64,000 nt of DNA from the NCBI GenBank assembly GCA_037833965.1, contig AP031353.1:10418501-10482500 (forward strand). The letters run 5' to 3'. Positions 54,838 to 64,000 of this stretch are shown here, piece by piece (position 1 is the stretch's first letter; each line of letters starts with the position of its first letter). The position numbers were made by a program, and so were the translations under genes. The DNA comes from Marchantia polymorpha subsp. ruderalis. Lineage: Eukaryota; Streptophyta; Marchantiopsida; Marchantiales; Marchantiaceae. A model generated the notes under the pieces. The model had not been told where the DNA came from and searched no databases. It saw only the letters and a list, made by a program, of their open reading frames with translations.

Positions 54838-56575
54838 AATTATATATCGTTGTCTGCAATAAAGACTATACTTTTTTGGTCTCTATGGAAGATCGTTCAT
54901 ATTCACAAATTTGGAAGCAAGATTTTGGTGACCAACTATCGGACTATCATGGTGGGTAGTATTTTTTCCAAGTTATTTGGCAAATTGGTGGAGTCAAATT
55001 TGAGCACATGGGTTGAATCTTGTCAAAAGAGAGCATGGTTTTAAGCTGGTTTTACATACTTGACTACATTCAACACTATGGATAATATCTTGGTTTTGCG
55101 TGTTTTATGGAAGAAGTCCAAGCAAAATAAAAAAATTTTGTTCTGTGACTTCATGGAATTCAAGAAAGTTTTTGACACAATTCCTCGAGAGTTTTATATG
55201 GAAGATTGCGAACTATTGAAGTATCATCAGATTTTTTAGCAGATGTGGCCACATTATACCATTTCGTTAGGGCCAAAATTAACACCTCTCAAACGGAATA
55301 GATTTTGAGTACCATTGAAGTCCTTCAAGGTTGTACTCTCTCTCCTACTCTATTCGCATTTTTCATAGATGATATAGAAATGTGGTAAAAGTATCGTGAA
55401 AGTGAAGTTGTCAAACTTAGAGGCTTTGTCATCAAAGCTCTTTTGTATGTAGATGATGTCATATTACTAGCACGTAATGTCATTAGTTTACAAAAATATC
55501 TTAACACTTTGGCTAGCTTTTGTGTTTAAAATAAGGTGAAGATCAGTTTGAAGAAGTCAAAAGTAATTCGTGTGAGCACTAGATACAAGTATTTTTATTT
55601 TTTTTACAAAAGATTAGAGTTGGATAAGTGAAGAGTTACAAATATTTAGTCATTGATTTCTAGCATGATTATAATTGGCCACTTTGTGTGCAAAAGAGAG
55701 TAGAAGTTGGTTTCAAAGTTCTATAATCATTAATAAATAAATGTAGAGTAGTTCATCTAGTGTCTTGAAGTCTTAGTAAATTCTTATTCAGAAGCTAAGT
55801 GTTTTCGGGTGTCTTATATGGAACACAAGTGTGAGGTATTGGTTGTAAGAAGACAGGTTGACATAGTTTGGATAGAATGCAAAAGATATTTTTACAAAAA
55901 GAATTGGACGTGAAAATCCAAACTTCATATGCTATTCTTCTCACCGAAACAGGTTGTTTAACTCTTCAGATTGAAGTTTTCTTCTTGACTATCATTTACA
56001 TTTGTAGAATGACATCTGTTGATACTTCTCCACTTCCTCTTGAAGCTTTGCGTGCTACACAAGGGATGGTTTGCAAATGTGATGATTTGATCTTTGAGAT
56101 GAATGTGACAGATTGAAATTTGCATCCTATTATACTTAAGGAGTAATTTTTTAGCATTATTTAGAGCAGAAGAGTCACTAAAATAGATTTTTATTAACTT
56201 CATGTGAATCTTATACTTGTTTATTGTGAACAATGATATCTATTCGCAAACATCTTTACATCTTTATGTCATAGTACTGCTCGGTATAAAAAAAGATATC
56301 ATAGTTTTGGAATTGATGAAATGCATAAGTTAAACATGGATAGGAGTGAATTTATTAGTAGACTATGTGATGTGAAAAAAGTTGAGCATAAGAAGCATGT
56401 GTTTGTTATTTGTACTAGATATTTAGATTTTTCATAAAAATTTTGTTGAGAACTTTCATTTTTACTATTAACTAAGTAATATGATTTGAGTTCTTTTATG
56501 ATTGATGGTATTAATTTTATTTCCAGTACTTTGGGCACTAGTAGGGCATAGTTCTTCGCTATTTGTCAACGTGCA
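54838..56575 (+). pseudogene. LINE (non-LTR retrotransposon) reverse transcriptase relic
   Basis: Heavily decayed, spread over three frames, but in the right order. Recognisable pieces: NYRTIMVGSIFSKLFGKLVE (RT start, about 54920-54990); CDFMEFKKVFDTIPREF (about 55145-55195); LQGCTLSPTLFAFFIDDIE-like words (about 55325-55380); the catalytic LLYVDDVILLA (about 55440-55472); KVKISLKKSKVIRV (about 55535-55575); YKYLVIDF (about 55635); LYGTQV (about 55818); RMQKIFLQKELDVKIQ (about 55876); and a C-terminal HSTARYKKRYHSFGID / KHVFVICTRYLD region (about 56270-56420). Many stops and frameshifts; long dead. Confidence 0.8.
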
Positions 56576-56801
56576 ACCGATTCTTAAACTGTTGAAATAG
56601 GGATTTGTAACTACTTAATCCGTGGTCTTCCAATTTGACTATTGACAACTACCAGAACATTCACTGTACTGTGATTTTTATCCTCTGAACTTGGTACATC
56701 AAACTCCTCGACGAGTTCTACTTCCTTTAAGTTTGATCTCACACCTCTTTCTTCTCATATTTCTCTCTTTCTGATCAAAATCTTCGAAGGTGGATGAAGT
56801 C

Positions 56802-57261
56802 ATGAACTCAAGGTCGCGTGGTGGAGAATATGAGCTGGTCGTTTCCGGACGACGGATTTGGAGAGCTTCTACTAGCATGACTGCCTTATGTGAAATAGAA
56901 GAGTTGCCCATTGCCAACGATCGGATTGAGCCATCGAAAAAAATCAGAGAGGAACTGAGGATTATCGATTTTTGGCTTGCGATGAACGGCCGCTTGCGTT
57001 CTCAGAATCAGAAACTTGAGGACGAGGAGATGCCGCGCTGGTTTTCTGCGTCGAAACGATGGGACGACTGTGACGAGTGAAGACGAGATACAGGAGGATC
57101 ATTCTACTGAGAAAGGGCAGGCGAAGGAAATTTGTAGCGGCGTTGGTGGATTCTGAGGCAAAATGGCTTCAGAGTAGCACCAAAGCATTTGCCGAAATCT
57201 CTAGCGTTCGTCCAGATTTCAGAGCGACTCAGGATTTTTGAATTGTACAATCGGACGGTAA
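56802..57261 (+). pseudogene. Frameshifted paralogue of the 60043 gene
   Basis: Starts ATG 56802 (MNSRSRGGEYELVVSGRRIW) and follows the intact gene at 60043 for about 88 codons. An extra A in the FSASK segment shifts the frame to a premature stop at 57078-57080. A second extra base near 57130 and small changes occur later, while the homologous end is TAA 57259-57261. It has only one copy of the QEDHSTE unit that is doubled in the intact gene. The shared upstream region carries the same three-codon upstream frame overlapping the ATG. Confidence 0.75.
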
Positions 57262-57284
57262 ACTTTCAGTGCTGCTGCCAACAT

Positions 57285-57440
57285 AGGCGCCCCTATTTAC
57301 GGCTTGGTCTTACTAAGGGAGTGAATTGCAGGTATTGAAATAATCACGAGTATCGGACTGATCTTGTGATGCAAAAAGTTACCATTGATTTCGCGGTTTA
57401 AAATGCAGGTCTCATCTTTGAAATACGCTCTATAATTTTA
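57285..57440. repeat. Inverted copy of 51470-51620
   Basis: 3' flank of the pseudogene, found in reverse complement about 5.8 kb away. Confidence 0.65.
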
Positions 57441-57783
57441 CCATCCAGGTGTCAATGTGGATTCACTTTATGCATATATGTTTATTACACAAAGTCAATA
57501 CTTCATTGTACTTATCATCATCCGCGTAGGCTGAGCGATTGTGTTTATGTTTGTTGAGTTAAGTTGTATGTTAGAAGCTTCACGAACTTTGATGTAAACT
57601 GGAATAGAACAAGCATATCAATAAATCCACTGCTTTCATCAGCTGGCTAGTTCTCTGAATCCTTTTATTTGACGTCAAGTTAGCTGCTGTCATCGGGTGT
57701 AGGCGAGATATGTGGTCAGGCAGTGACTATTAATCTATGACCTTGAGTACTTCATGATTAATTTTGTGCTCATCATTAATTGT

Positions 57784-58398
57784 GTCCGAAGATGTCATGT
57801 CTTTTTACAACTCTGCGTATCTGTTGCGTTGTTGATCTCTACACAAGATCTCGAGTATGTGGAAGATCTACCACCAAATACTCTGTCCCATTGGAGGGTT
57901 TAAAAGTTGCCTTGCTTGCGGATAGCTGAATTCTGGAGTCTATTCTATCCGGGTTGTCCTTCGAGCGGGCGGGGCGGCAATTCTCAGACAAAGACCCCTG
58001 AATTTGTGACCGCCTACAGCGTATGCCCAAGCTCCACGTGTATGATGGCAAACGTGGCGACACGCGATTCGCGCATGTCCTTCGAGCGGGCGAATCCGCT
58101 TGTCTAAAGTGAGTTAATTTTCTCACACATTTGGACAGAATGTGTGAGAATTTGTTCACAACCTTCAGCAGCTGGTGGACCTACCTCGGATTTTTTCTCC
58201 CTAGACTCAATGCCCACAGGTGCCGCTCTTTTGCGTTCTCTTTCTGGGCAACCGAAGTAAACATGTAGATGAGATACTGAAGAGTTTCTTGGTTGACACT
58301 TGGAATCGTCTAACTAACCCTACAGGCAATTATCATGTTCAAGAGTCCGTTCTCACTCTCTGTTAGCCCTCTTTTTCCAGTCATCGTCCCCGCTCACT
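57784..58398 (+). repeat. 600-bp dispersed repeat, copy 2
   Basis: Matches 34559-35158. It has a short insertion near 58118-58155 (with a TTCTCACACA...TGTGTGAGAA inverted pair) and lacks several bases of the GC-rich core. No 280-bp repeats flank it here, which helps to define the unit's ends. Confidence 0.75.
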
Positions 58399-59690
58399 TT
58401 TCTTCTCTCGCTGTCACTGCTCAACCAGGACGTTTGTTCGAGATATTCAGCAGCCTATGGCAGGCGAAAACCACTCGTATACGCTGATCTTCAGATTTGA
58501 CATGTATTTGTTTCTTTTTCCCACCTTATACCTTAAGCCCCGCGAAATCCCATGTTCTAACACAATATTAACTGTATCCAGGAGACTCTTCTCAAGAGGC
58601 AGTTTTGTTGTTGATTGATAGCTTGCAGATTCTGGCTATGCGTCTCCCGTCTCATAGGTCCCTAGGTTGACCAGCAAGCTATTTGATAAGTCTCGTCAGT
58701 TGTCATGTCCATCATTGTAAATGACCTCAGCAGCGTTCTAAGCATCTTACAAGAGCATACATAGAACGATTGTTAGTGCAAATGGATAGCATCGCAGTAA
58801 CAGTTGCGGTTTTAGTTCCCGCCTACATTATTTTGTATACCTGTTGTAAACCGAAGAGGCCGTCATTATAATATCGGCCTTGTAATTTCCACACAAAAAC
58901 TCTTAATTGCAAAATCTGCCGCCTAAATAGACTCCTAAGAGATTTTTGTCGCAAGCGTGTATTATTCTCTTATTTATAACGAGGTTGAGTATTTCAGTAT
59001 AATAAATTTTATTTAAATGTATGAACACATTTAACAACAATACTAGCAAAAAAAATACTGTCCTCATACATCGCAAGAATGTCTCTATCGGCCCAGTGAT
59101 ATCGATGTGAGTCTTATTTTCACGTGCTTTCTCGCCTGACTACTCCTGCCTCTGCTATCCCTTCTTTAAAATTTTGTCTCTCTGATGTAATATCACTAAT
59201 TCCACTTCCTTTCACTTGTTGTGTCATTTTTTTACAGAGAATATTCTACTCCCTTCATGCTGTCACATTTGTGCATATGCTATATTCGACTCTCTCGGAT
59301 ATGCCGCCTCTCTGCTAAGTACAATTAACTTCCGCCCAGGAGCACTTTTCATCTGGATTCCTCTCTCTCTTTTGCCCTTCTCACTGTCTGATATCCAGCC
59401 CATATCAACTGGATCTAACCCTGTGCGACCATCTCCAATCAAGACTCAATGCGGATCTTTCATTCCTGGAGCGGGCGACTTACCTATAATGAGTAAAATC
59501 TAGTTTGTAAAAAAGAGTTTCCACCGGGAATTTTTGTATAATACTGCGAACTATATTCTAACTAACCAAATTTAAACGAACGAAATTTACTCTAGACTTG
59601 AGCTATATCCTGACTATTCTACTGTTGATTAAGACTTGACAGATAATAACCTCCAGTCACCCATCCTCACTCGCGACCTCTGCTGAGCTG
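58399..59690. other. Intergenic region
   Basis: Nothing recognised apart from short random frames. Confidence 0.4.
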
Positions 59691-59820
59691 ATTCTCGACA
59701 TGGAACCGATTCTGACAGTGTCCTTCTGATGAGCTAATTCTCGACATGGAACCGATTCTGACAGTGTCCTTCTGCTGATCTAATTCTCGACATGGAACCG
59801 AATCTGTCAGTGTCCTTCAA
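59691..59820 (+). repeat. 46-bp minisatellite, three units
   Basis: Units starting ATTCTCGACATGGAACCGAT (last one with AA in place of AT near the end) occur at 59691, 59737 and 59783, a period of 46 bases. They lie about 220-350 bases upstream of the 60043 gene. Confidence 0.85.
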
Positions 59821-59963
59821 CTGTTGTAATAGCAATCTGCGGCGATGTACCTTATCCGTGGTCCTTCGAATTTGACTACTGACAGGTACTAGAACATTCA
59901 CTGTACTGTGATTTTGACCCTGAGAACTTGGTACACTGAACTCCTCGGACGAGTTCGACTTCC

Positions 59964-59970
59964 TATATAA
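59964..59970 (+). promoter_or_regulatory. TATA box of the 60043 gene
   Basis: TATATAA, 73 bases before the ATG, in a segment conserved upstream of the pseudogene copy. Confidence 0.55.
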
Positions 59971-60042
59971 GTGGGATCTCAGGCCTCTTTTTTCCCATAT
60001 TTCTCTCCTTCCAATCAGAATCTTCGAAGGCGGCATGAAGTC

Positions 60043-60549
60043 ATGAACTCACGTGGTGGAGAAGATGAGCCGGTCGATTCCGGACGACGGATTTGGAGAG
60101 CTTCTACTAGCATGAGTGCCTCATGTGAAATAGAAGACTTGTCCATTGCCTATGATCGGATTGAGCAATCGAAGAAACTCAAAGAGGAACTGAGGATTAT
60201 TGATTTTTGGCTTGAGATGAACGGCCGCTTGCATTCTCAGAATCAGAGACTTGAGGATGAGGAGATGCCGCGCTGGTTTTCCGCGTCGAACGATGAAACG
60301 ACTGTGACGAGTGAAGACGATATACAAGAGGATCATTCTACTGAGAGGATGGAGCTTGAGATACAGGAGGATCATTCTACTGAGAAGATGGAGCCTGAGA
60401 AAGGGCAGGCGAAGGAGATTGTAGCGGCGTTGGTGGATTCTGAGGCCAAATGGCTTCAGATTAGCACCAAAGCTTTTGCCGAAAGCTCTAACATTCGTCC
60501 AGATTTTCAGAGCGAGTACGGATTTTTGAATTGTACAATCGGACGGTAG
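60043..60549 (+). CDS. Unknown acidic 168-residue protein
   Basis: ATG 60043 is chosen because the paralogue at 56802 is similar from MNS onward; the in-frame ATG at 59971 lies too close to the TATA box. Visible: a basic N-terminal part with GRRIWRAS, a Glu-rich probably helical segment (IEQSKKLKEELRIIDFWLEM), the conserved EDEEMPRWFSAS, and an acidic stretch with two 13-residue repeats (IQEDHSTERMELE, IQEDHSTEKMEPE). A C-terminal part with VAALVDSEAKWLQISTKAFA follows. There is no signal peptide, membrane segment or known motif, and I do not recognise the family. A three-codon upstream frame (ATG at 60035) ends in a TGA overlapping the start as ATGA, which may lower translation. It is retained intact while its paralogue decays. 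Confidence 0.65.
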   Translation: MNSRGGEDEPVDSGRRIWRASTSMSASCEIEDLSIAYDRIEQSKKLKEELRIIDFWLEMNGRLHSQNQRLEDEEMPRWFSASNDETTVTSEDDIQEDHSTERMELEIQEDHSTEKMEPEKGQAKEIVAALVDSEAKWLQISTKAFAESSNIRPDFQSEYGFLNCTIGR

Positions 60550-63498
60550 ACTTTCAGTGCTGCTGCCAACATAGGCCCTACATATTCAGCTGACAAAGAT
60601 ATCTGTGATCTTGCGAGTAGGTTGAGTAAAGCAGGATCTGGTTGCATCAGGACATGCATCGAGCTCGAGCTCCAGAGTTCATTCCAGAGGAACTCTTACT
60701 GTCTTTTTATAGTTTTCTTCTTTCTTTCTTTATTGCCTCTGAATGTACAGTGTTTAGTATTCTACGCGGTCTACGTCAAATTATAAAACTTGTGGTCCCT
60801 GCAAGTTCTACTCTGGTATCTTTTGTAATGAAATGTAATCTCTTTAATAATCATTGGAGATTGTCACCGTTGAAGCCCGTGTTGTATGTGCATCCAACCG
60901 ACAACATAAATAACATCTGGATTTCTACTATCTGGATGACATCTACTACCTTTTGTATGCGTGTCAATCTGTAGCCTTCTGTAATCTATACAGTCACCGC
61001 ATGGGCTTACAGTCATCACATCCAGACTCGGGCGACACAGAAGCCCAAAGTACAATAGCTACGATACGAGCTTAAGAGATGTGAAATTCTTTCTACAGAC
61101 TCTTATTTGAAAGGGGAAGGTCTTACAAGTGTAGCACCCGAACTTGAGGCCCATGTTCAACCTGAAGCTGTCCAGCAAAATCTAGACCAAATGTTTGATG
61201 AGTATTTGGCTGGTAGGTCGAGGTGTAGGCAAATTATGCTCACCCGCTTTATGTTGTAACTTGGAGGGAGGTAGTATTATTATACTGACTGATGTGGAAT
61301 AATCGTGAATCTCGACACTGAGATGCACTGAGATGCAGGACGACTAACGCCCACTCGCACGAACAGACTTATATCTAATCAGTTGTTAGATCTAGAGACA
61401 GACTGTGCACTTTGAAGCCTTTAGGTGCCGAGTTCTTAGCAGATATTGCCAACCGAATTGTTGACATCGACGAATCTCGATAACGATATCGAGTAAATAT
61501 ATTTGAGAAGTGGCTAGAACGTCTGGCTGCAACGATATAATGGATCATTCAATTTTTTTCTGAGGACTGATTCTCTAGATACCAAAGCTTGTGTCAAACT
61601 CGATCTCTGTATATCATTTTTAGTATCAAAACAAGTCAACGCGAGTCAAAATAAAGAAAGACTTGCAGGAACTTGTTGACTTGGAAGCAAAGCTAGAAAA
61701 GCCTTTCTTTAGACGCTGTGAGCAGATTTACCTTTTTAGCGCAGTCTTATCAACGGTGACGTGATCTTCGTCAAAACCAAGAAATTCGAAAGAACGACTT
61801 TCTGTGCTTTCCTCTGTTCCCGGCCCCTGATCAGATACCAATACCAACTGGTTGAACCTGTCTCCAGTGGAGAGAACTCCATCAATGCAATCTTCACGCT
61901 GAAGCTAACTTACTCCATCGATGCATCTTCATGCTCAAGCTAACTTCCTTCACGTTCTCCTAAACCTTTTTATGACGAACGCCGGGTCCTACACCCAAGC
62001 CTGATATCATCTCATTTAGAATAATTATGCTCTGCCGCTCAAGAACAAGCTGTGAAGAAACGAGCTCGCAGACCCGATAATGGCACGATGAGAATCTGAA
62101 GGCCGAAATAACTCAGTCAGCTACTGTTTCCGTTCCTTGCAGTGACTAGGTCTTTAATTTGACTGATTCTTAACTTTGAGACTCTTTATAGACATTTACG
62201 GCTCACTCTAAATAGTTGTCTCGCCAATTGCATGCATGTCATTCAATAAATCGGAAGGATTTTGAGAGGCTGAGGACTTGATCAACAGAAAATTGTTGGT
62301 TACTAAGAACAATATTAGAAGTATCTTCCCATATTGATAAATTTAAATTGTGCGAAGAATAAGGCATCGGTGAGCAAACATTTGTATGCTTGTGCCAAAA
62401 TTTATGCATAATTTTATTCCTCAGATGCCTAGCAGGATTCTGTTCTAAATAATTCTCTGAAGATATCATGACACATAGAGGAAGATTCTGCAAACAAACA
62501 CAACTTAATGTCATTCTCAAAAATGAAAGCTAATCATTCTTTGTAAGAGAAAAATAAATATCGCTTTAAAATATATATACATACAGCTTGTCGAAACAGC
62601 TTGGGAACCTGACAAGTTGGATTGCATGTTTCTCATATAGTTAGGAGATCTGTTTACGGCTGAATTCCCAGAAGTCGGCCTTCCGTGATTTCGTTTTTTT
62701 ATGATCCATGTAATCCGTTTACAAGTTACAAAGATATTTCGTACAAGCTGAAAAAAAAAGTTAAAAAAATGTATCAACTTCGAATCGAAACGTATTCTAA
62801 TTTGCGACAAGTCTTAGCATTAGTATGAGCTCGTTGGTCGCGTAAGGACACAAGGTAACCCCGTATAGTCCACAAAATGATATCTTTCATAATTCAAAGC
62901 AAAACTCGGTAGATAAAAAAGGAATGACGGAAGGATAATCGACAGGGACAACGACTCGACTCCAAGCGCGTTGAAAACTGTGTGTCTATTAAGTCTACCC
63001 CTGAGAATGTCTCTGCCTCAAAAAGCGAACCCCTTTCTTCTGTCCGCTAGCTGAGAATCCGTATGTAGTTCAGAACTCTACCATTACAGAGTATAAGACA
63101 ACGCGGATTGCGTCCCCTGTACTGAACTGCAAGAGTGAAACTTTCACTTCAGACAGCGCTTCGAGAACTGCGCCTGATGGTTGCTTAGACATGAAGGTCC
63201 AAAAAGTAGAGTCTGAGAATCATATACTGAAAAGAATCTCCAGAAAACTCTCAAAAGAAAACTGCCGTGAAACGGCAGTCCATGCTTAGTTAGTTATCTA
63301 CAGCTCATACTCAGAATAAATTCAGTGGTGGACCCTGATCGGTAATTTATATCAGGATGGCTCACTGCCTATTGCTCATTATCGTACGTCCTCAAATTTG
63401 GCAGGCTGAGCAAATCGGTAAATTGTAGTAATATCCAAGTGTCCACAAGAGGAAACAGCGTCCTTCATCGTTGTGGGTAGAAGCTGTCCAGAAATCAT
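60550..63498. other. Intergenic region
   Basis: No gene recognised. A small perfect hairpin, ACTGCCGT-GAA-ACGGCAGT, lies at about 63264-63284. The short frames (for example 60642-60974) look random. Confidence 0.4.
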
Positions 63499-64000
63499 AT
63501 GCCAAGCTGGTGTTGTACGTTCTGCAATAAGCTACTCATGGAAGAAGCTCAGAACGGGACAGCTCAAATGTCAACAACGAGCGGAGATCCGACGATTTCT
63601 CACGACCAGCGTATCAGTACCAGCTCGGAGCAATCTCAAGCAGAGAGAGCACAGGGAGAGCACAATGAGTCTGCTTCCTCTAGAGCTTTTCACTCTGCAG
63701 TGGTCATGGCAGGTGCAATCTTGTACATTGCCGACCTCATCAGCGACATTCTTGTTTTGCAAGTTTACTGGCAGGAACTCTACATTGAGGGTACTTTTGA
63801 AGGATCAGGGCCGGGACTCGGCCGTGAAATCACTGCCTTCGCCACGGCTCTTAGTTTTCTCATAGCATCGCAAATCTTTGCCATTGTCCTGTTCAAGATG
63901 AGCTTGCCTCCTGAAGACTACCCAGTCCGATCAGCCTGCATTCTTCCCCTGATTCAGCTGTACAGATTGATGAGGGAAATTTTGGGATGGACAAAGGAGA
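63499..64000 (+). CDS. Putative membrane protein, 5' part (runs off the window)
   Basis: The frame opens after an in-frame stop at 63478-63480 and is still open at the right edge after 167 codons. Possible starts are ATG 63499, 63538 and 63568; the last two give a more ordinary N-terminus. After a polar Ser/Thr/Gln-rich stretch (residues about 24-62) come two likely membrane helices: about 67-88 (AVVMAGAILYIADLISDILVL) and about 111-133 (ITAFATALSFLIASQIFAIVLF). Then LPLIQLYRLMREIL follows. The pattern of Asp residues in the first helix and the IQLYRLMR segment reminds me of XK-related membrane proteins, but this is only an impression. The end of the gene is outside the window. Confidence 0.5.
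   Translation, partial: MPSWCCTFCNKLLMEEAQNGTAQMSTTSGDPTISHDQRISTSSEQSQAERAQGEHNESASSRAFHSAVVMAGAILYIADLISDILVLQVYWQELYIEGTFEGSGPGLGREITAFATALSFLIASQIFAIVLFKMSLPPEDYPVRSACILPLIQLYRLMREILGWTKE

Overview
The window looks like nuclear DNA of a land plant, most likely a bryophyte (inference). The evidence is secreted germin-like proteins, Ty3/gypsy gag and pol, and a decayed plant-type LINE. There are no ribosome-binding sites or operons. Few genes are intact. Most of the sequence is transposable-element debris of strongly contrasting base composition: GC-rich retroelement blocks set in AT-rich DNA.

Region 1 (1-24337) is a pile of copies of one very large long terminal repeat (LTR). A complete copy is about 5.34 kb (9277-14617 +, 19004-24337 -), begins TGTGGTACC and ends TTATTACA. 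That it is an LTR is supported by the 19004-24337 copy: just after its 3' end lie a primer-binding site (18964-18981) and a gag gene with three CCHC knuckles (17060-18916, minus). Upstream of its TATA box the LTR carries a reading frame of about 1,040 codons for an unrecognised protein: a conserved N-terminal domain, a Pro/Arg-rich middle, an acidic patch and a C-terminal coiled coil. Every copy here is broken, usually by only one to three lesions. LTR ends abut LTR-ORF or gag sequence without flanking target-site duplications.

Region 2 (24338-31575) and region 4b (43642-50932) are a recent segmental duplication of about 7.25 kb. Each copy holds an LTR fragment, a 1.6 kb AT-rich block, a germin-like pseudogene with a shared stop codon, and two divergent, nearly identical, intronless germin-like genes in a large inverted repeat. 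The retroelement pile of region 1 joins copy 1 at a point where copy 2 keeps the uninterrupted sequence.

Region 3 (31576-37587) is AT-rich DNA with dispersed and tandem repeats, a perfect hairpin, and a minus-strand LTR with five tandem internal boxes. Region 4a (37647-44456) is a minus-strand Ty3/gypsy pol pseudogene that ends abruptly against a plus-strand LTR copy of a sister subfamily.

Region 5 (50933-64000) is mostly AT-rich intergenic DNA. It contains a LINE reverse-transcriptase relic (54838-56575), a two-member family of unknown small proteins (pseudogene at 56802, intact gene at 60043), repeats shared with region 3, and the 5' part of a membrane-protein gene running off the right edge.

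The probable functional host genes are the four germin-like genes, the 60043-60549 gene and the partial gene at 63499. The most interesting signal is the giant coding LTR, filled with self-complementary palindromes and C(UUCG)G hairpin motifs.
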